Assembly (NCBI RefSeq): GCF_011045165.1 | Contig: NZ_JAAKZI010000012.1 | Coordinates: forward strand, 1 to 64,000 | Length of the DNA: 64,000 bases | Origin: Arthrobacter silviterrae | Lineage (GTDB): Bacteria > Actinomycetota > Actinomycetes > Actinomycetales > Micrococcaceae | Reading direction: 5' to 3' | In this document: piece after piece, positions 17,077 to 26,267 of the stretch | Layout: every line of letters begins with the position of its first letter | How positions within the stretch are numbered: the first letter of the stretch is position 1 | Notes under the pieces: generated by a model | The model's input: only the letters and a program-made list of their open reading frames with translations | The model's database searches: none | Told to the model about the DNA's origin: nothing | Made by a program: the position numbers and the translations under genes

Positions 17077-17727
17077 ATGACTGAAGCAACTGAAGGCCGG
17101 GGCAAGCCGGACCGCCGCAACGCGATCCTTGAGGCCGCATGGCCGCTCATCGCCGAACGCGGCTACCACCATGTCCGGGTCCAGGACATTGCAGCGATCT
17201 GCGGCACCAGCACGGGGACCATCCACTACTACTTCCCCGGCAAGGACGACGTGCTGCAGGAGGCCTTGCGGTACTGCGTGGACCAGGCCTTCATCCGGCA
17301 GGGCGAGGCGCTGCGGCAGATTGAGAACGCGCGCAAGCGCCTGCTGGCCCTGATCGAAATGCAGCTCCCGGCGGGCGTGCAGGTTCGCAATGAATGGTCC
17401 ATCTGGCTGCAGTTCTGGACCGAGACGTGCTTGAACCCGGAACTGCGTGCCCTCCACAACGACTTCTATGAGCGCTGGCTGGACGCCGTGGTCCGCACCG
17501 TCCGGCGCGGCCAGCGGCAGGGGATTTTCCGGGACACCGATCCGGTGGTCTTTGCCCGCCTGCTGACCTCCGCCACGGACGGGGCCGCCATCAAGATCCT
17601 GACGGGCGCCCCCAACATGAGTGTCGACTCCATGCGCCAAATGCTGGTCAACATCATCGACACCCACCTGAGCCTGCTGCCCGACGGCGGCACCCGGGCC
17701 GAAGCCGCCGTCGCCGGCAGGGCCTAA
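17077..17727 (+). CDS. TetR-family regulator of the divergent catabolic operon
   Basis: A 216-residue TetR regulator. The N-terminal helix-turn-helix is clear (VRVQDIAAICGTSTGTIHYYF, spanning roughly residues 31-51) and the C-terminal ligand domain resembles the BetI-like group (WSIWLQFWTETCLNPELR). The ATG at 17077 follows a GAAGGA element. It is divergent from the ten-gene operon and two matching operators lie between them, so local repression relieved by an acyl-CoA or the substrate is the simplest model. The NUDIX gene follows after 8 nt and is cotranscribed. Confidence 0.9.
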   Translation: MTEATEGRGKPDRRNAILEAAWPLIAERGYHHVRVQDIAAICGTSTGTIHYYFPGKDDVLQEALRYCVDQAFIRQGEALRQIENARKRLLALIEMQLPAGVQVRNEWSIWLQFWTETCLNPELRALHNDFYERWLDAVVRTVRRGQRQGIFRDTDPVVFARLLTSATDGAAIKILTGAPNMSVDSMRQMLVNIIDTHLSLLPDGGTRAEAAVAGRA

Positions 17728-17735
17728 GGAGCACC

Positions 17736-18374
17736 ATGCCTGTCAACACTGTCCGCCCGGAGCCGGATTCCCTGCAGGAACTTGCTGATGGCATTGCGTC
17801 CCGCCTCGCAGGCTGGCAGCGGCACGGCGAGCCCGAGTTCGAAGGAATCCGTCGCGCTGCAGTGGCCATCACCCTCTATGAAAAGGAAGGGCAGCCGCAC
17901 TTCCTGATGATCAAGCGCACCGCGCGCGGGTCCAATCCGGGCCAGTGGGCACTTCCCGGCGGCAAGGCCGACCCCGGGGAATCCATAACGGAAACGGCAC
18001 TGCGGGAACTCGAGGAAGAGACTGGGCTGCAGGCCGGCCCGGTGGACGTCCTTGGGGTGCTGGACGACTTCAACGCATCGCGGGGAATTGTGATCACCCC
18101 CATTGTGGTCCTGTTGCGCGGCCCCCAGAAGCCCCGCCGCAATCCGGCAGAGGTGGCTTCACTTCACCCCGTACCGCTGGCGCGGCTGCAGGCGCCGGGC
18201 GTGCCCCGCTGGAAGGAGACGGACCACGGCCCGCTCCTGCAAATGCCGCTGCGCCATGACATGGTGGTCCATGCCCCCACCGGCGCCATTTTGTGGCAAT
18301 TTGCCTCGGTTGCCCTCGAGGGCGGCACTGTCCGCGTCAATGCCACTTTGGAACCGGCCTTCACGGCCAGCTGA
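17736..18374 (+). CDS. NUDIX hydrolase
   Basis: A 212-residue NUDIX protein. The box is complete: GGKADPGESITETALREL followed by EEETGL, about residues 72-94, with the REL-EE metal-binding glutamates. Its length and the N-terminal helix (SLQELADGIASRLAGW) resemble CoA pyrophosphatases, though the distinguishing UPF0035 motif is not obvious. Cotranscription with the TetR regulator (8-nt gap; the AAGGAG site overlaps the tetR stop) and the CoA-thioester operon next door suggest hydrolysis of CoA or acyl-CoA derivatives; that substrate is an inference. Confidence 0.85.
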   Translation: MPVNTVRPEPDSLQELADGIASRLAGWQRHGEPEFEGIRRAAVAITLYEKEGQPHFLMIKRTARGSNPGQWALPGGKADPGESITETALRELEEETGLQAGPVDVLGVLDDFNASRGIVITPIVVLLRGPQKPRRNPAEVASLHPVPLARLQAPGVPRWKETDHGPLLQMPLRHDMVVHAPTGAILWQFASVALEGGTVRVNATLEPAFTAS

Positions 18375-18397
18375 CCCGAGCCAAAACAAATTGCCCA

Positions 18398-18413
18398 GGT
18401 TAACGAGTTAACC
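18398..18413. promoter_or_regulatory. palindrome GGTTAA-CGAG-TTAACC upstream of the ABC exporter
   Basis: Perfect 6-bp arms lie between the NUDIX stop and the exporter genes. A TAGGCT that could be a -10 lies downstream at about 18450. A MarR/TetR-type operator is plausible for a drug exporter, but no regulator gene is adjacent. Confidence 0.4.
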
Positions 18414-18530
18414 GGGTGCGGCAACCCTCCCCGGCACGCGGGCGGGCGTAGGCTGGACTTCCCTGAAAAGACATCGATTCACTGCGCCGTTGAAGAGGTG
18501 CAGTTGAAGTTGGGCAGTCAACGTAACTCC

Positions 18531-20399
18531 ATGGCAGACGCACATACCAGCAAAGACAATTCCACCCTTTTCACTTCCCTGGGCCGCCTGGCGCCACAAT
18601 TGAAGCCGATCATCTGGCCACTCATCTGGGGCCTGCTGTCCGCACTGGCGGCCAGCGTGGTGGCGCTTGTCGTCCCCCAGGTCTACCGGGTGCTGGTCAA
18701 CACAGCCCTGCAACCGGGCAACGGGACGAAGGGGCTGTGGACGGGTGCCGCCGTCGTGCTTGGCCTGGGCATTCTGGAAGCCGGGCTCATCGCGCTGCGG
18801 CGGCAGTTTGTCATTGTCCCCGCCACCACCGTGGAAACCCGGATGCGCACGTCCTTCTACCGCCACCTGCAGTCGCTCGCGGTGGAATTCCACGACCGCT
18901 GGGGCTCCGGCCAGCTCCTCAGCCGCGCCATGAGCGACCTGAATTTCATGCGACGCTGGATGGCATTCGGGGCCATCATGCTGGTGGTGACCACCCTGAC
19001 CGTGGTGATTGGCGTGTCGCTTATGTTTTCCATGAGTTGGCAGCTGGGCCTGATTTTCCTCGCCGCGGCCGTGCCCATCGCCATATTCGGCTTTAGGTTC
19101 CGGCTGTCCTACGGCCGCGTCAGCCGCAAGAGCCAGGACCAGGCCGGCGACCTCGCCACCGCCGTGGAGGAATCCGTCCACGGCATCCGCGTGCTGAAGG
19201 CATTTGGACGGGGGCCGGAGGCGCTGGACTCCTTTGCCGGGCAGGCGCAGGAGCTCCAGGCCACTGAAATCCACAAGGCCAAGTCGCTCGCCGTGTTCTC
19301 GCTGGTCGTCACGCTGCTGCCCGAGCTGGCGCTGGGCTCGGGTCTGGTGGACGGCATCCTGCTGGTTTCCGCCGGAAAGCTCGACGTCGGCGCACTGGTC
19401 GCGTTCTTCGCCACGGCCGCCGTGGTGGCCGGGCCGGTGGAATCCATGGGGCCGCTCATGGCGATGACCCTGACCGCCAAGACCGCGATCGACAGGCATT
19501 TTGAGGTCATGGACGCCGTCAACACCGTCACCGATCCGGCCTCACCCGTCGCGCTGGACTCCGCGCGCGGCGAGCTGGAGTTCCGCGGCGTCCACTTCCG
19601 CTACCCGGACACCCCCGCAGCGACAAGGGACGTGCTGGACGGCATCAACCTCACGCTGCGGGCCGGTGAGACCATGGCGCTGGTGGGCGTCACCGGCTGC
19701 GGCAAAAGCACGCTGCTCAGCCTGGTTCCGCGCCTGTTTGACGTCACGGCCGGCACCCTGATGCTCGACGGCGTCGACGTCCGCCAGCTGACGCTTTCGG
19801 CGCTGCGCACCCATGTGGCCGTGGCCTTCGAGGACACCACCTTGTTCTCCAACTCCGTGCGCGACAACGTGTTGCTGGGCGCCGCCGAACAGCCGGGGCT
19901 CTCCCCCGAGGACGTCCTGGAGCAGGCCCTGGAAGTGGCGCAGGCAAGCTTTGCCTACACGCTCCCGCAAGGTGTGGACACGCTCATCGGTGAGGAAGGC
20001 CTGAGCCTGTCGGGCGGCCAGCGGCAGCGCATCGCGCTGGCCCGGGCCATCGCCGCCCGCCCCGCGGTGCTGGTGCTGGATGATCCCCTCTCTGCCCTCG
20101 ACGTCAACACGGAGGAGCGCGTCACCGAACGGCTGCGCTCCGTGCTGGAGAGCACCACCACGCTCATCGTGGCCCACCGCCCGTCCACCGTGTCCCTGGC
20201 GGACAGGGTGGCGCTGCTGCAGGACGGGCGGATCACCGCCGTCGGCACGCACAGCGAACTCCTCGCAGCCAACAGCCACTACCGCTACGTGCTGGCCAGC
20301 CTCACCGAGGAGCCGCGGGACCTCGACAGCCACCTGGAAACCGGGCTCGGCGAGGAACTGGCCGAAGAACTGGGCGCAGGAAAGGAAGCGGGCGCATGA
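18531..20399 (+). CDS. heterodimeric ABC exporter subunit with degenerate ATPase site
   Basis: A membrane-fused ABC half-transporter of about 622 residues: six transmembrane helices (about 30-320) then the nucleotide-binding domain. Walker A is GVTGCGKST, signature LSGGQRQR, and Walker B reads [12 protein letters not shown] with Asp where the catalytic Glu should be. That replacement marks the degenerate site of heterodimeric exporters such as TM287/288 or BmrCD. The start is uncertain: ATG 18531 is chosen, but an in-frame GTG at 18498 is possible and neither has a good ribosome site. It overlaps the partner gene by 4 nt. Likely exports a drug, lipid or peptide. Confidence 0.87.
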   Translation: MADAHTSKDNSTLFTSLGRLAPQLKPIIWPLIWGLLSALAASVVALVVPQVYRVLVNTALQPGNGTKGLWTGAAVVLGLGILEAGLIALRRQFVIVPATTVETRMRTSFYRHLQSLAVEFHDRWGSGQLLSRAMSDLNFMRRWMAFGAIMLVVTTLTVVIGVSLMFSMSWQLGLIFLAAAVPIAIFGFRFRLSYGRVSRKSQDQAGDLATAVEESVHGIRVLKAFGRGPEALDSFAGQAQELQATEIHKAKSLAVFSLVVTLLPELALGSGLVDGILLVSAGKLDVGALVAFFATAAVVAGPVESMGPLMAMTLTAKTAIDRHFEVMDAVNTVTDPASPVALDSARGELEFRGVHFRYPDTPAATRDVLDGINLTLRAGETMALVGVTGCGKSTLLSLVPRLFDVTAGTLMLDGVDVRQLTLSALRTHVAVAFEDTTLFSNSVRDNVLLGAAEQPGLSPEDVLEQALEVAQASFAYTLPQGVDTLIGEEGLSLSGGQRQRIALARAIAARPAVLVLDDPLSALDVNTEERVTERLRSVLESTTTLIVAHRPSTVSLADRVALLQDGRITAVGTHSELLAANSHYRYVLASLTEEPRDLDSHLETGLGEELAEELGAGKEAGA

Positions 20400-22234
20400 G
20401 CACCACCACCGGAACGGCCAACGAGGACCGCGTGGAACTGAGCAAGGCGGACAGCAAGGCGGTGCGGCAGCGCTCAGTCCGGCTGCTGCGCACCTTGCTC
20501 CGGCCCGTCCGCCGCCGCTTCATCATCACGGTGGTGCTGGTGGTGCTGTCCCAGGCCGCCAAGGTGTCCGGGCCACTGCTGATCGCCTACGGGATCGACT
20601 CCGCACTGCCCGCCGTCAGGTCCGGCGGCAACCTGCTGCCACTACTGGTCACGGGTGGGGGCTACCTGCTGGCCGCCGTCGCGAGCTCGTGGCTGACCGC
20701 CACCTACCTCACGGCCACCGCCCGGCTCAGCCAGGCCATGCTGCTTGACCTGCGCATCCAGGTTTTCCGCCATACGCAGCGGCTGAGCCTGGAATTCCAC
20801 GAGACCTACACCTCGGGGCGCATCATTTCCCGCCAAACCTCGGACCTGGAGGCGCTGCGGGAGCTGCTTGATTCGGGCATTGCCGACCTGGCCTCCGGCA
20901 TCATCTTCATGGTCCTGACGGCCGTGAGCATCTTCTCGCTCGACTGGATCACGGGGCTGCTGGTGCTGGCCGCCGCCGTTCCGATGTACTTCCTCTCCCG
21001 CTGGTACCAGCGCCGCTCGCAGGCTGCCTACCGGTCCTCGCGGGTGGTGTCCGCCCGGTTGATTGTACACTTCATTGAGACCATGACTGGCATCCGAGCG
21101 GTGAAGGCGTACCGGCGCGAGAAGGACAATGCCGCCACCTACGACGAACTCGCCGAGGACTACCGCCGCGTCACCGTCCGCTCCATCAACCTCAACGGCA
21201 TCTTCCAGCCGGGCCTGGTGCTGATCGGCAATGTGGCCGTGGCCGTGGTGCTCCTGGTGGGCGGCTTCCGCGTCCTGGACCACGGGCTGGCCGTGGGCGC
21301 ACTGCTGGCCCTCCTGCTGGCAACGAAGCGCTTCTTCCAGCCGATCAGCCAGATGGCCATGTTCTACAACTCCTTCCAGTCCGCCCAGGCCGCCCTGGAA
21401 AAGGTCTCCGGCCTGCTCGAGGAAGTCCCCACCGTCCTGCCGCCGCGCACGCCCGTCCCGCTGCCCCGCGCGCAGGGCCACATCCGGTTTGCCGGCGTCG
21501 AGTTTGGCTACGGCAGCGGCCCCGCCGTCCTGCCCCGGCTGGACCTGGACATTCCCGCGGGCCAGACTGTCGCCGTCGTCGGTGCCACGGGGGCGGGCAA
21601 GTCAACCCTTGCCAAGCTCATCGCCCGGTTCTATGACGTCACGGCAGGCTCCCTGACGCTCGACGGCGTCGAGTTGCGGCAGCTGTCCATCGCCGACTTG
21701 CGCCGTGCCGTGGTCATGGTGACGCAGGAGGCCTTCCTGTTCAGCGGAACGGTGGCCGAAAACATTGCGCTGGGAAACCCCGCCGCCAGCCGGGCCGAGA
21801 TTGAGGCCGCGGCCAGGGAAGTGGGCGCCGACGGTTTCATCCGGGCACTGCCGGATGGATACGACACGGACGTCAACAAGCGGGGCGGGCGTGTCTCGGC
21901 GGGCCAGCGACAGCTGATTTCCTTTGCGCGAGCGTTCCTGGCGAACCCGGCGGTGCTGATCCTGGACGAGGCCACCTCCTCATTGGACATCCCATCGGAA
22001 CGGATGGTGCAGGACGGCCTTCACCAGCTTTTGGGCGGGGGAAGCGGGCCCGGAGGGGCGCCCGGCCGGACGGCACTGATCATCGCCCACCGGCTCTCAA
22101 CGGTGGCCATTGCCGACCGGGTGCTGGTGGTCCACGACGGGCGCATTGTGGAGGACGGCTCGCCGGCCGAGCTGATTTCCGGAGGCGGGCGGTTTGCCGC
22201 GCTGCACGGGGCGTGGCGGGACTCCCTGGTGTAA
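20396..22234 (+). CDS. heterodimeric ABC exporter subunit with consensus ATPase site
   Basis: A 612-residue partner of the preceding half-transporter, translationally coupled through ATGA at 20396. The membrane domain is followed by Walker [10 protein letters not shown] and a canonical Walker [13 protein letters not shown] with the catalytic Glu. Its own signature motif is altered to VSAGQRQL. Pairing this poor signature with the partner's LDD Walker B gives one inactive site, while the two good halves form the working site. H-loop IIAHRLSTV is intact. The substrate is unknown. Confidence 0.9.
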   Translation: MSTTTGTANEDRVELSKADSKAVRQRSVRLLRTLLRPVRRRFIITVVLVVLSQAAKVSGPLLIAYGIDSALPAVRSGGNLLPLLVTGGGYLLAAVASSWLTATYLTATARLSQAMLLDLRIQVFRHTQRLSLEFHETYTSGRIISRQTSDLEALRELLDSGIADLASGIIFMVLTAVSIFSLDWITGLLVLAAAVPMYFLSRWYQRRSQAAYRSSRVVSARLIVHFIETMTGIRAVKAYRREKDNAATYDELAEDYRRVTVRSINLNGIFQPGLVLIGNVAVAVVLLVGGFRVLDHGLAVGALLALLLATKRFFQPISQMAMFYNSFQSAQAALEKVSGLLEEVPTVLPPRTPVPLPRAQGHIRFAGVEFGYGSGPAVLPRLDLDIPAGQTVAVVGATGAGKSTLAKLIARFYDVTAGSLTLDGVELRQLSIADLRRAVVMVTQEAFLFSGTVAENIALGNPAASRAEIEAAAREVGADGFIRALPDGYDTDVNKRGGRVSAGQRQLISFARAFLANPAVLILDEATSSLDIPSERMVQDGLHQLLGGGSGPGGAPGRTALIIAHRLSTVAIADRVLVVHDGRIVEDGSPAELISGGGRFAALHGAWRDSLV

Positions 22235-22344
22235 CCCGCCCCGCACGGGGGCCGGCGGTGCGGCGATTTCGCGGAACGGGCCCCCGTCCGCTATTCTTGA
22301 GAAGTTGCTTTTCCGGACCTTCGCGGTCCTGGACGGCAATGGAT

Positions 22345-22421
22345 CGGGGTGTGGCGCAGCTTGGTAGCGCGCGTCGTTCGGGACGACGAGGCCGCAGGTT
22401 CAAATCCTGTCACCCCGACCA
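22345..22421 (+). tRNA. tRNA-Pro (anticodon CGG)
   Basis: The full cloverleaf can be drawn: acceptor CGGGGTG (22345-22351) pairs with CACCCCG (22411-22417), D arm GGCGCAGCTTGGTAGCGC, anticodon stem CGTCG/CGACG with loop TTCGGGA (22377-22383), T arm GCAGGTTCAAATCCTGT. The anticodon at 22379-22381 is CGG, reading proline CCG codons. CCA is encoded. Confidence 0.97.
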
Positions 22422-22427
22422 GCAAGA

Positions 22428-22457
22428 GGCGCTGTCCATGCGGACAGCGCCTTTTTT
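22428..22457 (+). terminator. rho-independent terminator of tRNA-Pro
   Basis: GGCGCTGTCC and GGACAGCGCC form a perfect 10-bp stem with loop ATGC, followed by six T. It starts 6 nt after the encoded CCA end. Confidence 0.95.
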
Positions 22458-22689
22458 GATTAACGCATCAGCATTCTGGCCCCCCGCTCATTCCTGGCGG
22501 GCGCCGCGCCATCGAGCCAAGCTGGCTGATAGCCCACACGCGGCAAACTCGACGCCGACCCCCACCCTTTACCCGGCCTGTTGTGGACATTTTCTAGGCA
22601 AAATCACAGGAAACTCACTCACAATGCCCAATCGGCGGGCGTAGTTTCCGGAAAGTACCCTAAAAACCGCCAAAGGAGATGGTTTTCCC

Positions 22690-24375
22690 ATGACAGCAGC
22701 TACAGAAAGCAGACCACAGGGAGGAACTCCCGAATCCGCAATCAAACTCAAACGGCATCTGGGACCCATCGGCCTCCTCTTTACCGCCATTGGCTCCATC
22801 ATCGGCTCCGGCTGGCTGTTCGGAGCCTACAACGCCTCCCAAATTGCCGGTCCCGCAGCAATATTTTCCTGGCTGATCGCCGGACTCATGGTCCTGATGA
22901 TCGGCCTTTGCTATGCCGAGCTGGGACCCATGTTCCCCATCTCCGGCGGCGTGGTCAGGTACCCGCACCTGGTGTGGGGATCCTTCGCCAGCTATTCACT
23001 GGGCTTCATCACCTGGGTCAGCTCCGCCGCCGTCCCCGCCATTGAGGTCATGGGCGCACTGACCTACGCCACCAAATACGCGCCGTTCACCATCGCACAG
23101 CGGGTGGAAAACACCACGGTGCACACGCTGACACCGCTGGGCATCGTGATTGCCGTGGTGCTGATGGCCATCTTTGTCATGATCAACTACTACGGCGTCC
23201 GCCTCTTTGCCCAGATCAACAACGTCCTGGTCTGGTGGAAGCTGTTCATCATTGTCCTGGTGATCGCCACCTTCCTCATCATGGCCTTTGGCACCACCCA
23301 GATGGGGACCCTAAACAACTTCACCTCGCTGGGCTTCGCACCCTCCGGCAGCGCCGCGATCTTCACCTGCATCGCCACCGCCGGGATCACCTTCTCTTTC
23401 CTGGGCTTTCGCCAAGGCATTGAACTGGCCGGCGAAACAACCAATCCGAAGCGCAACATCCCCTTCGCCATCATTGGCTCCGTGGGCATCACGGCCGTCA
23501 TCTATGCACTGCTCCAGGTCGCCTTCACCATGGGCATCCCTGAACACGTGCTGCAAAGCTCCGGCAGCTGGTCCCACCTGACCTTCACCAACGACTTCGG
23601 CCCCTTGGCAGCCCTGGCCACCACGGGCGGATTGGCCTGGCTGGCCTACCTGCTGTATGCCGACGCCATCATCTCCCCCACCGACACAGGCTTGATTTAC
23701 ACCACCATCGCCGCCCGCGTCTCCTACGCACAGGGTCGCAACGGCAATGCCCCGCGCTGGCTGGCGGCCACCAACAAGCATGGCGTTCCGCACTGGAGCC
23801 TGTTCCTGACGTTCCTGGTGGGCCTGGTCATGTTCCTGCCCTTCCCGAGCTGGCAGCAGCTGGTGGGCTTCATCACTTCCGCCACGGTACTGTCCTTCGG
23901 TTCGGGCCCCTTGGTGGTTGCCGCGCTGCGCCGCCAAATGGGAGACCGCCACCGCCCGTTCAAGCTGCCGGGTGGAAACACCATCCCGTTGATTGCCTTC
24001 TACTGCGCCAACCTGATCGTGTTCTGGGGAGGCTGGGGCACCAACTCCAAGATGTTCATCACCATCCTGCTCGGTTACCTGCTCCTGGTCCTTTTCCAAT
24101 TCACCGGCGACCGCAAGAGCAAGCCCAAGCTGGACTTCAAGGCCGGTGCCATGTGGCTGGTCCCCTGGCTGGTGCTGGTTGGCTTCCAAAGCTGGCTGAT
24201 GGACCCGTCGTCGCATCCTGAGCTGTTCTGGTGGGCCTTCCTGAGCAACGCCGTCATCACCGTGGTGGTGTTCATCCTGGCCCTGAACTCCCACCTTCCC
24301 CTCGCGAAAGTACAGCAGTACATCGACGACGCCGAAGAAGAGTCGCGTGAAGAAGATGAGGAACTGGCCATCTAG
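22690..24375 (+). CDS. APC-superfamily amino acid permease
   Basis: A 561-residue membrane protein with about 12-14 helices. The N-terminal GSIIGSGWLFGAYNASQIAG is the unwound first helix typical of amino acid-polyamine-organocation transporters, and the fourth region SFLGFRQGIELAGETTNPKR matches the family's conserved loop. The C-terminal tail is very acidic (DDAEEESREEDEELAI). A strong AAAGGAG site lies 10 nt before the ATG. The gene stands alone between the tRNA terminator and a 3' hairpin. Which amino acid it carries cannot be told from the sequence. Confidence 0.88.
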   Translation: MTAATESRPQGGTPESAIKLKRHLGPIGLLFTAIGSIIGSGWLFGAYNASQIAGPAAIFSWLIAGLMVLMIGLCYAELGPMFPISGGVVRYPHLVWGSFASYSLGFITWVSSAAVPAIEVMGALTYATKYAPFTIAQRVENTTVHTLTPLGIVIAVVLMAIFVMINYYGVRLFAQINNVLVWWKLFIIVLVIATFLIMAFGTTQMGTLNNFTSLGFAPSGSAAIFTCIATAGITFSFLGFRQGIELAGETTNPKRNIPFAIIGSVGITAVIYALLQVAFTMGIPEHVLQSSGSWSHLTFTNDFGPLAALATTGGLAWLAYLLYADAIISPTDTGLIYTTIAARVSYAQGRNGNAPRWLAATNKHGVPHWSLFLTFLVGLVMFLPFPSWQQLVGFITSATVLSFGSGPLVVAALRRQMGDRHRPFKLPGGNTIPLIAFYCANLIVFWGGWGTNSKMFITILLGYLLLVLFQFTGDRKSKPKLDFKAGAMWLVPWLVLVGFQSWLMDPSSHPELFWWAFLSNAVITVVVFILALNSHLPLAKVQQYIDDAEEESREEDEELAI

Positions 24376-24393
24376 GCTGCCGACAACCTCGGC

Positions 24394-24428
24394 TGCAGCG
24401 TCCCGCTTCGACGAAGCGGGCCGCTGTA
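24394..24428 (+). terminator. hairpin downstream of the APC permease
   Basis: A CCCGCTT/AAGCGGG stem is extended outward by TGCAGCG/CGCTGTA (one G-T pair). No T tract follows, so it is a moderate terminator candidate. Confidence 0.5.
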
Positions 24429-24565
24429 GCGTGCAGTCCCCCCTCGCGTGTGGGTCTCGAAAGGCCCAGTACCCTGACCCGAATGCACTTCGGCCCGGTG
24501 GCCGATAGTGTAGTTCCGGTTGAGGATCACTCGACCTAGAAATTGAGAACCAATGGGGGAATTAC

Positions 24566-25288
24566 GTGAAGAAATTTACGCTGCACAGTGCCGCGATATC
24601 GGCATTGGTAGTGATGGCATTGACTGGCTGTGGTGTGTCCGGAGAAGCTGCCGGGATGGCTGGGCCAACGGCTTCCGCGACGCCCACTCCGAAAGCGGCG
24701 AAGCAGTACAGCAATGACGAGCTCATGGCCATGGTCAAGCAAATCAAGCCCGGGAGCGGTACGGAGTTGACCACCGCCTCCGCTGAAGAGCTCGCCGGGG
24801 CCAACCCGGTGAAGGCGCTCATGAGCATGTTCACCGTTGAACCGGCCGAATGCAAAGAGCTCGAGACTTTGGGCTCCTCGGAGCCTGTGGCAGGTTCAAC
24901 CTCGGCAGCCGGCGCTGAAGTCAACAACGAATCAAGTGTCATGACCACGGTGACGCTCACTTCAGGGGTTGACGTGAAGTCGCTCCAACGGAGCCTCGAC
25001 GCCAGCGTCGCCAATGCCGCCAAGTGTGCCACCATGACGCTGTCAATGGCACGACAGTCCATGACCGTGGCCACGGACAAGTTCGCTGGCATCGGCACGG
25101 TACCGGGAACCATCGCCTACAGGACGGCAATGTCAACCCAAAGCGGCGCTGCACAAAGCACCTACATGGCGCACGCCATCAAGGATGGTGTCCTCATTTC
25201 GGTCACAGCGTCTGGCAAGGGTGCCGAAGCCAGCGGTGCCGCATCAGCAGGGGCGCTGATGGACCAGGCTGCAGCACTGATCAAGTAA
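24566..25288 (+). CDS. secreted lipoprotein of unknown function
   Basis: A 240-residue protein with a signal peptide (MKKFTLHSAAISALVVMALTGC; the window encodes a GTG start) ending in lipobox LTGC, so it should be lipid-anchored outside the membrane. A short Pro/Thr/Ala linker follows, then a domain with two conserved-looking cysteines (PAECKEL and AAKCATM) that could form a disulfide, and strands such as VMTTVTLTSG and GVLISVTASG. The pattern recalls small extracytoplasmic sensor-like domains of actinobacteria, but I do not recognise a family. It has its own terminator hairpin. Confidence 0.75.
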   Translation: MKKFTLHSAAISALVVMALTGCGVSGEAAGMAGPTASATPTPKAAKQYSNDELMAMVKQIKPGSGTELTTASAEELAGANPVKALMSMFTVEPAECKELETLGSSEPVAGSTSAAGAEVNNESSVMTTVTLTSGVDVKSLQRSLDASVANAAKCATMTLSMARQSMTVATDKFAGIGTVPGTIAYRTAMSTQSGAAQSTYMAHAIKDGVLISVTASGKGAEASGAASAGALMDQAAALIK

Positions 25289-25315
25289 GAGCCGCCCACG
25301 CGCCGGCACATCAGG

Positions 25316-25354
25316 GACAGGGCGGTGATTCCCGTAGGGGATCACCGCCCTGTC
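25316..25354. terminator. strong hairpin after the lipoprotein gene
   Basis: GACAGGGCGGTGAT (25316-25329) pairs with ATCACCGCCCTGTC (25341-25354) around a small inner CCC-GTA-GGG hairpin. No T run follows. Confidence 0.7.
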
Positions 25355-25614
25355 GGCCCTTCCCCAACCCTTCGGCCGCTACGCTCATGGCTTCGCCGAG
25401 CAAGACAGCCTTGCCGCTGGGGTGTGGTGGTTCGGCTCCTGCAGTTGGACGCAAAAGATTCTGAGCCGTTTGCTGGCTGGCCTGGGGTTCTCCTATGGAT
25501 GGCTTTGTACCCTGTGTACGGCAGTGCACAAAGTGAACATCAGCGCATTTATCAAGGCCGCACGTCAATTTCGTCAAATATCCAGGGCCAAGACTCCGGT
25601 ACGAATGGAAAAGA
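25355..25614. other. intergenic stretch without a recognisable gene
   Basis: Frames on both strands are short or have poor codon bias, and base composition is less GC-rich than the flanks. The only structure I see is an imperfect palindrome around 25514-25531 (TGTGTAC...GTGCACA). It may be decayed DNA. Confidence 0.4.
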
Positions 25615-25824
25615 TCACTTGGTGGGCATCGCCCGGATGGGCGCCTTCGCGACATCGGATACTGCTGCTGCCAAATGGCACTGGCGTCGCCATGCTACAC
25701 GGGCCAGCTTCACCTCGGCGTTGTGTCCGAAGGCAGACGCCACGAAAGCCGCCAACGGAAGAATTGCGCAGATGATTATCCGTTCGGCCGCGATGCGGAC
25801 TGCGGGCACCAGCAGAAGGAGCAT
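25615..25824 (-). CDS. possible small membrane protein, 69 residues
   Basis: An open frame from ATG 25824 encodes a hydrophobic N-terminal half (LVPAVRIAAERIIICAILPL then AAFVASAF) and a basic, soluble tail (VKLARVAWRRQ). Third codon positions are fairly GC-rich, as in genes of this genome. The ribosome binding site is poor (GCAGGT) and the frame is also open upstream across the divergent yjdM gene. I do not recognise a family. It could be a real one- or two-helix protein, a remnant, or chance. Confidence 0.28.
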   Translation of the reverse strand: MLLLLVPAVRIAAERIIICAILPLAAFVASAFGHNAEVKLARVAWRRQCHLAAAVSDVAKAPIRAMPTK

Positions 25825-25866
25825 CACCTGCACCGGGAATGCCGGGACCCGGGCAGCGGCCCCGGA

Positions 25867-25872
25867 TAGACT
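25867..25872 (+). promoter_or_regulatory. leaderless -10 element of yjdM
   Basis: TAGACT lies 6 nt before the yjdM ATG, so the transcript should begin at or next to the start codon. No Shine-Dalgarno is visible. Confidence 0.55.
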
Positions 25873-25878
25873 GGGGAC

Positions 25879-26223
25879 ATGAGCGACACACTTCCCCCGT
25901 GCCCCGAATGTTCCGGCGAACTCGCCTACGAGATGGGCGAGCTGCTGGTCTGCCCGGAGTGCGGCCACGAATGGTCCCCTTCCGCTGCGGACACGGAAAC
26001 TGAAAATGTGGTGCGGGACTCCGTGGGCAACGTCCTGGCCGACGGCGACACCGTGAGCATCGCAAAGACCATGAAAATCAAGGGCAACCCCCAGGGTCTC
26101 AAGGCAGGCACCAAGGTGCGCAACATCCGCCTCATCACGCCTGTTGACGGGCACGACATCGACGCGAAAATCGACGGCTTCGGCAACATGCTCCTCAAAT
26201 CCAGCGTGGTCAAGAAGATCTAG
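25879..26223 (+). CDS. yjdM: YjdM/PhnA-family zinc-ribbon protein
   Basis: A 114-residue protein made of an N-terminal zinc ribbon (CPECSGELAYEMGELLVCPE, residues 8-27, plus CGHEW) and a C-terminal SH3-like PhnA domain (DGDTVSIAKTMKIKGNPQG, KVRNIRL, GFGNMLLKSSVVKKI). This is the full architecture of YjdM, formerly PhnA, a widespread protein whose cellular role is still unclear despite its historical link to phosphonate genes. The four Cys of the ribbon are intact. The ATG lies 6 nt after a -10 hexamer, suggesting a leaderless mRNA. Confidence 0.92.
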   Translation: MSDTLPPCPECSGELAYEMGELLVCPECGHEWSPSAADTETENVVRDSVGNVLADGDTVSIAKTMKIKGNPQGLKAGTKVRNIRLITPVDGHDIDAKIDGFGNMLLKSSVVKKI

Positions 26224-26267
26224 CCCGGCACCCCAGCCCACCTTCCCACCCAGCACAGGACATCCGC

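Noticed and set aside
25514-25531. Imperfect palindrome TGTGTAC...GTGCACA as an operator
   Set aside because: One mismatch in short arms and no adjacent promoter or gene start.
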